In this document: positions 7,708 through 16,398 of the stretch, one piece after another
Layout: every line of letters starts with the position of its first letter
How positions within the stretch are numbered: position 1 is the first letter of the stretch
Assembly: GCF_900604385.1 (NCBI RefSeq)
Contig: NZ_LR027382.1
Coordinates: 2,085,001 to 2,149,000 of the forward strand
Direction: 5' to 3'
Source: Alistipes megaguti
Lineage (GTDB): Bacteria > Bacteroidota > Bacteroidia > Bacteroidales > Rikenellaceae
DNA length: 64,000 nucleotides
Program-made: the position numbers and the translations under genes
Notes under the pieces: model-generated
The model's database searches: none
Seen by the model: only the letters and a program-made list of their open reading frames with translations
What the model was told of the DNA's origin: nothing

Positions 7708-9108
7708 ATGACGAAACAGATCTTTTTTATATTGGCCGTGCTTTGCACGTTGCAGGCGCAGGCAAGTGTACAACCCGTACAGGTGGATACTGTACAACAT
7801 ACACCGTACTATAATGTCTCGGAGGAACGGCAACCGATACAGCCCGTCTATCTTGACGGAGTGGTACTTCCGGCATCCCGGACTGGCAACTGGTTTGTCA
7901 GCATTGCCGGGGGTACGTCCGCCTTTCTCGGCACACCTCTCGGCTGCGAAGACCTCTTCGGACGCTTGAAACCCTCGTACAGTTTCGCAGTCGGAAAATG
8001 GTTCACTCCGTCCGTCGGCGCACGTATCAATTACAGCGGTGTGCAGTTCAAAGATGGAACATTGTCCAATCAGGACTACCACCATATCCATGCGGATCTG
8101 CTGTGGAATGTCCTTGGCTGCAGATATGCCCGGCAAGAACAGGTACGCTGGAATCTTGCTCCCTTTGCCGGTGTCGGCCTGTTGCACAATGCCTCTAACG
8201 GGAATAATCCCTTTACTGTTTCGTATGGCGTACAGGGAGAATATCGGATTTCCAAACGAGTAAGTGCCATGTTGGAACTCTCCGGCACGACCACCTTTCA
8301 GGACTTCGATGGTTACGGACGCCCGAACCGCCTCGGCGACCACATGGTATCGCTGACCGCCGGTTTCACGTTTCATCTCGGAAAGGTCGGTTGGAAACGC
8401 GCGGTTGATGCGACATCTTACATTCGTCAGAATGAGTGGCTCGTGGATCATGCCAATATCTTATCCGGAGAAAACAAGCGTTATAAAGACTGGTACGACC
8501 GCAACCGACGGACGGTCGCAGAATTGAAGAAAATTCTGGAAATAGAAGGATTGCTTGACAAGTACGGTCATCTGGTTAATGACGATGAGACCGACCGCCG
8601 TCAAGGTTATCCCAGAAATAATTACAGCGGATTGAACTCACTACGGGCAAGATTGAAAAACCGGCATTGGGATGGAATCTCGCCGCTTGATTCTGCAAGT
8701 ATTGGATATGGCAACAACGGAGATGATGCCGAGAAACCGGGCATAATCGTCTCTGAAAGGACGGAACTCATACAAGCCGGGAATTGCATCGGGTCGCCTG
8801 TCTATTTCTTTTTTAACCTCAATACGGCGCACCTGACGGATGCTTCCCAAATGCTTAACCTTGATGAACTGGCTCGCGTGGCCAAGAAATACGGATTATC
8901 CTTGAGAGTAACCGGTGCGGCCGACAGTTCGACTGGAACTCCTGTGCTTAATGGTTCATTAAGTACATCGAGAGCGGATTATATCGTTGCAGAATTGAAA
9001 AAGCGTGGCATACCGATCGAACGCATCGTCAAGGTAAGCAGAGGCGGCATAGCCGACCATGTACCGGTCGAAGTCAACAGGCATACGAAAGTAGAGTTGT
9101 TCTTTTAG
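7708..9108 (+). CDS. Outer-membrane protein with OmpA-type C-terminal domain
   Basis: 466 residues with a Sec signal peptide (cleavage probably after QAQA, about residue 19). Residues about 55-230 have the alternating pattern of an eight-strand outer-membrane barrel ending in TAGFTFHLG. A central charged linker follows, then an OmpA-like peptidoglycan-binding domain (FFFNLNTAHLTD to HTKVELFF, about 360-466) with SRADYIVAELKKRGI. It is last in the forward operon, 54 bases after the relaxase, and is followed by a terminator. It may stabilise mating contact or cell-wall anchoring; this is inferred. Confidence 0.8.
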   Translation: MTKQIFFILAVLCTLQAQASVQPVQVDTVQHTPYYNVSEERQPIQPVYLDGVVLPASRTGNWFVSIAGGTSAFLGTPLGCEDLFGRLKPSYSFAVGKWFTPSVGARINYSGVQFKDGTLSNQDYHHIHADLLWNVLGCRYARQEQVRWNLAPFAGVGLLHNASNGNNPFTVSYGVQGEYRISKRVSAMLELSGTTTFQDFDGYGRPNRLGDHMVSLTAGFTFHLGKVGWKRAVDATSYIRQNEWLVDHANILSGENKRYKDWYDRNRRTVAELKKILEIEGLLDKYGHLVNDDETDRRQGYPRNNYSGLNSLRARLKNRHWDGISPLDSASIGYGNNGDDAEKPGIIVSERTELIQAGNCIGSPVYFFFNLNTAHLTDASQMLNLDELARVAKKYGLSLRVTGAADSSTGTPVLNGSLSTSRADYIVAELKKRGIPIERIVKVSRGGIADHVPVEVNRHTKVELFF

Positions 9109-9129
9109 TTTTTACATTCACTTTCATCG

Positions 9130-9166
9130 AGTCCCTCAATCTATAATTCGGATTGCAGGGACTTTT
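9130..9166 (+). terminator. Terminator after the OmpA-type gene
   Basis: AGTCCCT-CAATC (9130-9141) pairs with GATTGCAGGGACT (9151-9163), with one bulged G, then TTTTG. It closes the mobilisation operon before the convergent B12 operon. Confidence 0.7.
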
Positions 9167-9188
9167 GTTATCAATGAGGGTAATAAGA

Positions 9189-9785
9189 TTATAGGTTTCC
9201 TGAATCCTGATTACGCTTCGTATGACTGATAATATTTTCTGCCGAATTATGAAATAATCCGCTTACAATCACAAGATATTCCGGTAGAATACCATCCTTT
9301 CCCCAAAGCAGCTCTATCCCGAAAAGTTCCGAGAGTGTTCGTGTCATATCGAACCCGAATGCTTCAAGCGAGGGACGTACTTTGTCCGGATGCAGGCAAG
9401 GACGGTTGCATTTGCGGGCGCATTCGGAATCGGGACAGTATAGGCATTTTCCTACATAGGCGAATGCCCGACCTCCGTATCTGTGCTCCATTTCCAGCAA
9501 TTCCCTTTCTATCCTGAGCCGTTCCGGTTTAATCAATTCCTGCGTTCTGTCTATCGGAATATTTTTCTCGACCGGAATTATTTTCGTGGCCATCAGGTGG
9601 GCATATTCATATTGGCGCAGAAATTCTCCGGTATCGAAATCGAACGGCGGGCATCCCCAACTATTACCGTAGTTGGGGCATTGTTTGCAAAATTCGACAA
9701 AACGTTTTTCGTCCCGGAAGCGTGAAATATATTCGTCCACGCTGATATTTGCTGTGAAATTCTCTATGATATATTCCTTAGTCAT
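9189..9785 (-). CDS. DUF2284 cysteine-rich metal-binding protein
   Basis: 198 residues from the ATG at 9785, which overlaps the btuD stop as ATGA. It has the DUF2284 cysteine pattern: CKQCPNYGNSWGCPP near the N-terminus and GKCLYCPDSECARKCNRPCL in the middle, followed by PDKVRPSLEAFGFD. The family is predicted to bind a metal or Fe-S centre. Position at the end of a cobalamin operon, coupled to the transporter ATPase, suggests a role in handling or remodelling corrinoids inside the cell; that is inference. Confidence 0.8.
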   Translation of the reverse strand: MTKEYIIENFTANISVDEYISRFRDEKRFVEFCKQCPNYGNSWGCPPFDFDTGEFLRQYEYAHLMATKIIPVEKNIPIDRTQELIKPERLRIERELLEMEHRYGGRAFAYVGKCLYCPDSECARKCNRPCLHPDKVRPSLEAFGFDMTRTLSELFGIELLWGKDGILPEYLVIVSGLFHNSAENIISHTKRNQDSGNL

Positions 9786-10540
9786 TGTCCCACTTTTATG
9801 AATCCTGTCGTGGCATCGAACGTCACACAATTATTTCGGAACAGCCGCTCGATGCAGCCGCTCCGGCGCATCTCTTCGGTCGGCATATACGACAACTGGG
9901 GTGGGTCGATAAGGGCTATCGCATCGGCAAGCGAGAGGGCGATATCCAGCTCGTGCGTGGAAAAAAGGATGCACTTGTTTTCTTCATGCGCCAGCCGTGC
10001 CAGCAGTGTACACAATTCGTAGCGGTTGGGCATATCGAGAAACGAGGTGGGTTCGTCGAGCAGGATAATCGGCGTATCCTGCGCCAACGCCCGTGCGATC
10101 ATGATGCGCTGGCACTCGCCGTCCGACATCTTGTCCATCGTGCGCTCCGCATAAGCCTCCATGCCCACCGAGGCGAGCGACCGCATGACGATCTCCTTGT
10201 CGACCTCCTGCATCTTTCCAATCCAGTTGGTATAGGGTGCGCGGCCGATAGCCACGACATCCTTGCATTTGAGATTGGCGATGCGTGTGCGCTCGGTCGT
10301 GACGAATGCCAGCGTTCTGGCCATTTCTGCTGCTCGCATATCGGCGGCGTTATGCCCGTCGAGCAGGATTCGGCCGGTATAACGGCGGTTCAGTCCGGCG
10401 ATGGCTCGAAGCAGTGTCGATTTGCCCGTGCCGTTGCGCCCGATAAGGGCAGTCAGCCTGCCCTTTTCTATGGTGGTTTCCACCTCGCAGAGCAAGGTGC
10501 GCTCGCCGTAGCCTATGGAAAAATCGTGTAACTTTATCAT
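9782..10540 (-). CDS. btuD: ABC transporter ATPase for cobalamin (BtuD-like)
   Basis: 252 residues with all ABC motifs: Walker A GRNGTGKST (about 34-42), signature MSDGECQR, Walker B IILLDEPTSFLD and the switch His in STHELD. It belongs to the FecE/BtuD class that powers import of metal chelates and corrinoids with a FecCD-type permease. Substrate is assigned from the operon (riboswitch, btuB, btuG, btuH, btuF), not from the ATPase itself. Its start overlaps the permease stop by four bases. Confidence 0.85.
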   Translation of the reverse strand: MIKLHDFSIGYGERTLLCEVETTIEKGRLTALIGRNGTGKSTLLRAIAGLNRRYTGRILLDGHNAADMRAAEMARTLAFVTTERTRIANLKCKDVVAIGRAPYTNWIGKMQEVDKEIVMRSLASVGMEAYAERTMDKMSDGECQRIMIARALAQDTPIILLDEPTSFLDMPNRYELCTLLARLAHEENKCILFSTHELDIALSLADAIALIDPPQLSYMPTEEMRRSGCIERLFRNNCVTFDATTGFIKVGQ

Positions 10541-11518
10541 GCGGTGACGGATTTATTGCGCAAGACCACCCACACCACGATGGGGATTCCCAGCAATGCG
10601 GTGATGGCGTTGATCGGCAGGGTGAACATTTTAGAAACGAGGTCGCAAAGAAGCAGCACCGCCGCACCCGAAAGAACGGTTCCCGGTACGAGTACCCGAT
10701 GGTCGCTGTTGCGGAACAGCATTCTCGTGACGTGGGGCATGGCCAGTCCGATGAAGCCTATCGGACCGCAAAAGGCGGTCACCGTACCAGCAAGCAGCGT
10801 CGTGGAGAGGAACAGCAGCCCGCGCGAGCGTCGGATGTTCAGCCCCATCGTCACGGCATACTCCTCGCCGAACAGCAGTAAGTTGAGCGGCTTGATCGTC
10901 ACCACCGCCAACAACAGTCCGGCGATAATCGACGGGACGAGTACCGCAAGCTGGTCGAAGGTCACGTCGCCGAGCGACCCCATCGTCCAAATGACAAAGG
11001 CTTTCAGGGATTCTTCCTTGCTGAGATATTGCAATATCTGTACAATCGCGCCGACTCCCGACGAGAACATCATGCCGAGAATCAGAATCACCATGATGTC
11101 CTTGATGCGGTGGCCGACGGCGGCGATGACGACCAGCACGAGCGCCGCTCCGAGCCAAGCCGCCCCGGCAATGCCTATCGACGAACCGAAGCCTGCAAGC
11201 ACGACGAGTGCCACGCCGAGGCTCGCGCCCGAACTGATGCCGAGCACGTAGGGGCCGGCAAGAGGATTGCGGAAGAGGGTTTGCATCTGAAGACCGCTGA
11301 CCGACAGAGCTGCTCCGGCCAGCAACGCGACCACCGCCTTAATCAGTCGGATATTCAGTATAATTTTCGCCGTCGCCCGCGGGCAGTCGCCGCCCGTCAA
11401 AGCCGGCCCATACATCGCCGAGCGGTACGGCGACTGCCCCCACCGCCAAATCCAGCAGAAACAGGAAAAGGGTGAGGGCGGCCAGCATGGCAAACAATAT
11501 GGCGGAACGGGAGCGCAT
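10537..11518 (-). pseudogene. btuC: BtuC-like permease gene with one-base frameshift
   Basis: A FecCD-type permease of about 326 residues once one base is removed. The real start is the ATG at 11518, immediately after the btuF TAG, giving MRSRSAILFAMLAALTLFLF and a first membrane helix ending VAVPLGDVWA. The frame is then lost near 11402-11406 (GCCGGC where GCCGC is needed) and resumes as ALTGGDCPRATAKIILNIRL. The rest is intact with the conserved RNPLAGPYVLGISSGASLG and FCGPIGFIGLAMPH segments. If real, the mutation would block uptake across the inner membrane through this locus; it may equally be a sequencing error. Confidence 0.8.
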
Positions 11519-12658
11519 CTATTTCAGTTGCTTGTAATAGACGAAATCTTCCTCGACCAGTTCGGGGTGGAATATCTTCACGAGGTCTCGCAGCACAAGG
11601 TCGGGATTTACGACCGCCGACTCATAGTAGTCGTTGCCGCCAGCAGCATTGGTGCGGGCGTTGTTGTTATAGACCTGTCCACCACGGAAACAGCGGGTGT
11701 CGATGAACTTCGGGCATGCGGCTTTCAGTTCATCAAGCGTGTTCGCCATCCCCACATGCAGCCACATATCGGCTTGCGAGGCCAGCAGATACGCCTCTTC
11801 GAGGTCGATGGGCGCGGAAGCGTTTCCTGTGTTCTTCTTGTAGATGTAATCGCCTCCGGCATCTTTGATTAACCGGGCGACATAGCTTTCGGTCGAGGGC
11901 ATGAACCAGCTGTCGCCGTAAGGCGTGTTGAGCATGACTGACGGAGCGTCGAGGATATTGTCCGCTACTTTCTTTTTCAGGACATTGTATCTGACGGGGA
12001 TTTCCGCGAATACTTTTTCGCCCTCCGCCCGTTTTCCGATAACCTCCGAAAGTGCCACCAGCCATTCGGCTTTGCCCAGCGGAGACTCTTCGAGGTAATC
12101 GCCGACATACATGAACGGGATATCCAACTCTTTGAGCTTACCCTCCATCGAGCTTGCCCCGTTCACGCCGTAAAGCAACACGAGGTCGGGGTCAAGCGAG
12201 AGCAGCAGTTCGTAATTGATGTTCCCTTCGTAGCCCACATCTCCAACGCTGTCCCGCCGTGCCTGAATGTCGGGATTGGAGATGTAGTCGATGCCTGACA
12301 CGCCGACTACGCGTCCCGTTTCGCCGATTGCGTCGAGCATGGCGATATGGGTCGAGGACATGCAGACGATGCGCTCGGCATCCCCCTTGAGCATCTGACC
12401 GGTGAAATCCGCCGGAACCTCTTCGTCATCACGGGCAATGAACAGGTTCGTAGTGATGCTGTCGGCGCCCTGCCAAGGGTTCGTGACGGTAACCAATACG
12501 CTCTTTTTGCCGTCTGCACCTTTTATGTCAAACCCCGAAGCGTATTCAGGTGTATAGACCGTTCGGTTGAAATCGGCGAGTTTTGAACTTTTATTGTGGC
12601 AGCCTGTGAATGCCAATACAAGTAGCAACAGCAGGCTTAAATTCTTTAATGCTTTCAT
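11519..12658 (-). CDS. btuF: Substrate-binding lipoprotein of the cobalamin transporter (BtuF-like)
   Basis: 379 residues. Signal peptide with lipobox AFTGC (Cys20). From about residue 85 it has the two-lobed FecB/BtuF periplasmic-binding fold (ERIVCMSSTHIAMLDAIGET, YELLLSLDPDLVLLYGVNG, DKDGG-like VARLIKDAGGDYIY). An extra N-terminal segment of about 60 residues precedes it. It should hand corrinoid from the outer-membrane receptor to BtuCD. The gene sits four bases downstream of btuB and directly before the permease start. Confidence 0.85.
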   Translation of the reverse strand: MKALKNLSLLLLLVLAFTGCHNKSSKLADFNRTVYTPEYASGFDIKGADGKKSVLVTVTNPWQGADSITTNLFIARDDEEVPADFTGQMLKGDAERIVCMSSTHIAMLDAIGETGRVVGVSGIDYISNPDIQARRDSVGDVGYEGNINYELLLSLDPDLVLLYGVNGASSMEGKLKELDIPFMYVGDYLEESPLGKAEWLVALSEVIGKRAEGEKVFAEIPVRYNVLKKKVADNILDAPSVMLNTPYGDSWFMPSTESYVARLIKDAGGDYIYKKNTGNASAPIDLEEAYLLASQADMWLHVGMANTLDELKAACPKFIDTRCFRGGQVYNNNARTNAAGGNDYYESAVVNPDLVLRDLVKIFHPELVEEDFVYYKQLK

Positions 12659-12662
12659 ATCG

Positions 12663-14741
12663 TTACATATTTGTATTTTCGGACTTTTTCTTGTTTTTCC
12701 CGAACTTCGGGGTAATGCCGATGAAGAACTCGAAGTTGATGCCGGGCATGGGGCGCGAGAGTACCGAAAGGTAGTCCTCGTTGAAGAGGTTGTTGACGGC
12801 GAATTTTAACTGGATGTCCACCGGTTTGAAAAACAGGTTTTTCTCCAACGAGACATTGCTCATGAAATATTCGGGCAGGTGTCCTGTCAGCGTATAGTCG
12901 TTGCTCGACATGGTGTAACGTTCCGAGTAGAACGCCCATTTGTAAAGGAACGCCCAAGTCCGCCACGACAACCGTCCGGTCAGCGATGCGGAGTGCTTCG
13001 GCACGTAGGGTAACTGCTTGCCCACTGACTGGTCAGCAGGCGACATCTTCTCACCTTCATTGATGGAGGGTGTCCACGAATAGGACCCGTTCAAGTCGAT
13101 GAGCCAATCTTTCGCCGGCTGCACGGCGAAGTTCGCTTTGACCTCGACGCCGTAGGCGTGGACCTTCTTTACGTTGCGGGGCGAGAAGAAGCCCTTGGTG
13201 GTGGGCAGCCAGATAATCCAGTCGTCGATGTAGGAGTCGAACCAGTTCGCACCGCCGCTCAACTTGTAAATGCCTTTCTTGCCGACATCGAAACTCACCC
13301 CGGCATCATAACTGAAACCTTGTTCGTTTTTCAGGTTGGGATTACCTCCCGGCAAAAAGTATAGGTCGTTCAGAGTTGGGAAACGGTAGTTACGCGATAT
13401 GGATGCTTTCAGCATCACATTTCCTTTCGGGGAAATGATACCGTCAATGAAGAAAGCCGGAATGAGTGGAATCCAATCGGAACCATACATCTCTTCCCGC
13501 AGTACCACCGACATACCCAAGCGGTCTATCGGCTGCCACTTGGCGGATACGGAGCCGGAGAGTTCCACGCGCCCCTTGTCATAGCCCACGATGGCCTTGC
13601 CACCGTCCTGCAAGATGATGTTCTTGTCCTCGCTCCGTACCAAATGCTGGTGTGCCGATACATTGGCGGTGAAAAACCATTTTTTATCCAAAGAATACTC
13701 TCCCTCCGCCTGACCGTAAAACGTGTTTACCTTGCTGCGGGAGCGGGTCATCGACGCCCAGTTGTCAGGTGCGACCTCACGCTTGTAGTCGTAGGCCATC
13801 CATGTGTGTATGTAACCGCCTTTCACGCCGAGTTTCCAGTTGCTTTTCATGTGATCCCAGGACAAGACGCTGCGGAACGTCTGTTCTCGCTGGCGGTTCT
13901 CGAAGTCGGTTGCATCTCCATAGTCGGTCGTCAACATCGGAAGTTCCCGGTTGGAGTTGATATACCAGGCGTTCAGCCCGAAACGGTCGCCTTTCCCGGT
14001 ATTGTAATACACTTCCTGAAGCAAATGCAGGTCCTTGAACGCCCCGGAGCGGTTGCGCTCTTTCGGGTGATACTGTCCGACGATGTTCTTATCCTCGTCG
14101 TAGATGTTTATCTTTTTGTCGTGGTTGGTGTACTTGTAATCGTTAGGCGAGGAAGAATAGACCGCACGGGTGGAGACGTGCCACCGCTCACTTCCGTAGG
14201 TGAAGCGGGCGAACTCATCGAAGGTCTTGAACGAGCCGATGCCCTGCACGTACTGGGCGTTGAACCCTTCAGCGACTTCAGGAGCCGTGCCGAGTTTGAC
14301 CAGACCGCCCAGTCCACCGCCCGTTTCGTTCACCGATGAAGTACCGTGCAGCAGCGATGCCTGGTCGATGAAGTAGGACGGAATGGTGGAGAAGTCGGTC
14401 ATGCCGAGCATGGGGTTGTTGATGCGCATCCCGTTCCACGTCACCTGCGTATGGCTGGGCGACGTGCCTCGGAAGGCGACGGTCGAGAGCGTGGCGCGGC
14501 CGTAGCTCTTGACAAACACGGACGAGTTGAACGTCAGGATGTCCGCCATCGAGAGGGCGATATTTTCTTTCAGTGCGAGTGAATCGAACTTCGTCTTCTG
14601 CACGCCGATTTCCTTCATCGGCCGTTTGCCCCATACGGTCACCTCGTCTATCTGGTGAATACGCCGGGTGATTCCCTGCGCAGACAGCACGGATGGACAG
14701 ACAACCAATATTGAGAAAAGTAAATATTTTGTATATGTCAT
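12663..14741 (-). CDS. btuB: TonB-dependent cobalamin receptor (BtuB-like)
   Basis: 692 residues. A signal peptide ends near LSAQG, followed by a TonB-box-like IDEVTVWG, the plug domain (SMADILTFNSSVFVKSYGRA, FRGTSPSHTQVTWNGMRINN) and a 22-strand barrel ending LKFAVNNLFNEDYLS. It forms the outer-membrane channel that imports corrinoid with energy from TonB. Cobalamin as substrate is supported by the riboswitch at 21490-21655 and by btuG and btuH upstream. It overlaps the Y1 transposase-like gene by four bases. Confidence 0.9.
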   Translation of the reverse strand: MTYTKYLLFSILVVCPSVLSAQGITRRIHQIDEVTVWGKRPMKEIGVQKTKFDSLALKENIALSMADILTFNSSVFVKSYGRATLSTVAFRGTSPSHTQVTWNGMRINNPMLGMTDFSTIPSYFIDQASLLHGTSSVNETGGGLGGLVKLGTAPEVAEGFNAQYVQGIGSFKTFDEFARFTYGSERWHVSTRAVYSSSPNDYKYTNHDKKINIYDEDKNIVGQYHPKERNRSGAFKDLHLLQEVYYNTGKGDRFGLNAWYINSNRELPMLTTDYGDATDFENRQREQTFRSVLSWDHMKSNWKLGVKGGYIHTWMAYDYKREVAPDNWASMTRSRSKVNTFYGQAEGEYSLDKKWFFTANVSAHQHLVRSEDKNIILQDGGKAIVGYDKGRVELSGSVSAKWQPIDRLGMSVVLREEMYGSDWIPLIPAFFIDGIISPKGNVMLKASISRNYRFPTLNDLYFLPGGNPNLKNEQGFSYDAGVSFDVGKKGIYKLSGGANWFDSYIDDWIIWLPTTKGFFSPRNVKKVHAYGVEVKANFAVQPAKDWLIDLNGSYSWTPSINEGEKMSPADQSVGKQLPYVPKHSASLTGRLSWRTWAFLYKWAFYSERYTMSSNDYTLTGHLPEYFMSNVSLEKNLFFKPVDIQLKFAVNNLFNEDYLSVLSRPMPGINFEFFIGITPKFGKNKKKSENTNM

Positions 14742-15238
14742 TTCCTTTTGTTTTTAATATGGTTATTTACCGCAGCATATGCAGAGAATGATGCCCGCAT
14801 AAAATCTTGATAGGCATTGAATCCGTTTTCTTCAAGCAGTTGGTCGTATTCGTCCTCGAATGAAAGTTCCTGATGAACCGTCTCTTGTTTCTCAATGTGG
14901 TGTTTTACCCGATTCAGATCATTGAATGACACGCTAAACGAATCAAATCCGGCTGCCCATCCTGAAAAATCCGCATATTCCGGATATTTTCGATAGACAA
15001 CGCCTGTAGAACTTTTTACTTTATTGATAATCTTTGCGAAGTCCGTGGGAGATGGTATCTCTACAAGTATATGAACATGATTGAGAAAAGCATTGCAGGC
15101 ATAGACATGACAGCCTTTCCTTGTGAAAATTTGTACCATCTGATCGAGAATCATTCCTTTGGTTGTCATTGGAATCGTCATCTCCTGTCTTTTCGTGATG
15201 AAAATAATATGGTATATATGCCGCAATTTATTCTTCAT
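14738..15238 (-). CDS. IS200/RAYT-type Y1 transposase homologue, catalytic Tyr replaced
   Basis: 166 residues. The fold matches TnpA_REP/IS200 proteins: KLRHIYHIIFITKR at the start, HUH motif NHVHILVEI (His54, His56), then FSGWAAGFDSFSVS and VKHHIEKQETVHQ. In active enzymes the last motif is YIxxQ with the nucleophilic Tyr; here the position is His114 while Gln118 is kept. The start at 15238 overlaps the btuG stop as ATGA and the stop overlaps the btuB ATG, so it is translationally coupled into the operon. No inverted repeats or target duplications flank it. I infer a domesticated, non-transposing nucleic-acid-binding protein. Confidence 0.8.
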   Translation of the reverse strand: MKNKLRHIYHIIFITKRQEMTIPMTTKGMILDQMVQIFTRKGCHVYACNAFLNHVHILVEIPSPTDFAKIINKVKSSTGVVYRKYPEYADFSGWAAGFDSFSVSFNDLNRVKHHIEKQETVHQELSFEDEYDQLLEENGFNAYQDFMRASFSAYAAVNNHIKNKRK

Positions 15239-16314
15239 TTCCAACAAAATGCACCGGGGATAATCCCGACATAAAATTCATCTATCAATTTCCCTTCGGG
15301 CGAGTAGCGGTATATCATGCCCTGCTGCTGGTAATCGATGGCATCGGCGATGTACACTTCTCCGTTGGCGGGGTTTACCGTCAGTCCGTAATAAATCGTG
15401 CCGCTGTATTCGAGGAACGGACGTACCGGCACATGGCTGGCTGTCACGTCCATGCTCCAAATGGCCTTGTTGATCCAGTAGAGTTTGTCCCTGTCGCCAT
15501 TGAGCTGCACCTCCGAGGGCCAGTCGCCCAACTTGAACTTGAACTGCTTCTCCACGGTGAAGGTCTCGGCATCGATGCGGTAGAGCGACGGGGCTTCGTA
15601 ACCGTAGGGGCTGCCCTCATAACCGCCGTCGGTCACCGTCCACATTTTGTTGTACTTGTCCATGACCAGCGATGTCGGTTGTATGCCGACCTTCAGTTCA
15701 TCGACTACTTGATCGGTTTCGGTGTCGATTTTGATGATGCGGTTCTGGTAACTCCAGCAGTTGCAATAGACGTATTTGCCGTACTGCACCATTTGCTCCG
15801 TCGAGCCGCTTTCCATCGTCATGTCCGGCACTTGAATATAGCCGGTAATTTCGTATTTCTTCGGGTTGATGATGAAGATGCGGTTGTCCCACAATTGGGT
15901 GACGTATGCTTTTTCGTCGCTTAGGAAATGAATGTAGCGCGGTGAGGTCAGGTTCTCGATGCGTCCTACCTCCTTGAAGGTGTTCAGGTCGATGGCGAAA
16001 ATCACGTGGGAGTTGTTCACCACGACCCAGCCCTTGTTGTCGTAGATGGTCATCGACTGTGCCACGTCGCCGAGTTTCATGCCGTTGGCACGGAAGAAGA
16101 TTTCGTTCTGCACCTGTTTGGTTGCCGGGTCGTAATAGGACAAGGTAGCATTGCCGTACTGGAAGTTGCCCTCGTTGGTGATGAACAGTCCGGCTCCCGT
16201 GGCGTTGAAATCTTCCACGGCATCGCCGTAGTCCCACTTCATGCAGGATGTCAAGGATAGTGTCACTCCGACAACTACGCTCCATAGCAGATATTTCAAT
16301 TGGTGATAGGTCAT
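15235..16314 (-). CDS. btuG: Surface cobalamin-binding beta-propeller lipoprotein (BtuG-like)
   Basis: 359 residues. Lipobox SLTSC (Cys24), then a YncE/DUF5074-type seven-bladed propeller with repeated units such as NSHVIFAIDLNTFKEVGRIE, NRIFIINPKKYEITGYIQVP and NRIIKIDTETDQVVDELKVG. BtuG proteins of gut Bacteroidetes sit on the cell surface, bind cobalamin extremely tightly and pass it to the BtuB with which they associate. Here it is separated from btuB only by the small Y1 homologue. A hairpin lies just upstream (16333-16373), perhaps adjusting expression relative to the upstream lipoprotein genes. Confidence 0.85.
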   Translation of the reverse strand: MTYHQLKYLLWSVVVGVTLSLTSCMKWDYGDAVEDFNATGAGLFITNEGNFQYGNATLSYYDPATKQVQNEIFFRANGMKLGDVAQSMTIYDNKGWVVVNNSHVIFAIDLNTFKEVGRIENLTSPRYIHFLSDEKAYVTQLWDNRIFIINPKKYEITGYIQVPDMTMESGSTEQMVQYGKYVYCNCWSYQNRIIKIDTETDQVVDELKVGIQPTSLVMDKYNKMWTVTDGGYEGSPYGYEAPSLYRIDAETFTVEKQFKFKLGDWPSEVQLNGDRDKLYWINKAIWSMDVTASHVPVRPFLEYSGTIYYGLTVNPANGEVYIADAIDYQQQGMIYRYSPEGKLIDEFYVGIIPGAFCWK

Positions 16315-16332
16315 ACCGTTATTTTTATAGTT

Positions 16333-16373
16333 AATCCCCGGCAGCTTACCTTACGGTAAGCATACCGAGGATT
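16333..16373 (-). repeat. Imperfect palindrome upstream of btuG
   Basis: Arms 16333-16350 and 16355-16373 pair around TTAC, with a perfect inner stem GCTTACC/GGTAAGC and an outer CCCGG/CCGAGG region with mismatches. It lies between the LRR-like lipoprotein stop and btuG. It could be an RNA-processing or attenuation hairpin, or a REP-like site related to the Y1 protein downstream. Confidence 0.55.
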
Positions 16374-16398
16374 GGCAGAAAATTTATTGTTTCGTTAT

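Noticed and set aside
9785..10531. Forward open frame of 248 codons
   Set aside because: Exact shadow of the ABC ATPase gene, whose motifs are complete.
13644..14339. Forward open frame of 231 codons
   Set aside because: Antisense to the btuB barrel region.
14738..15238. Active insertion sequence
   Set aside because: No terminal repeats or flanking duplication, overlaps genes on both sides, and the catalytic Tyr is absent.
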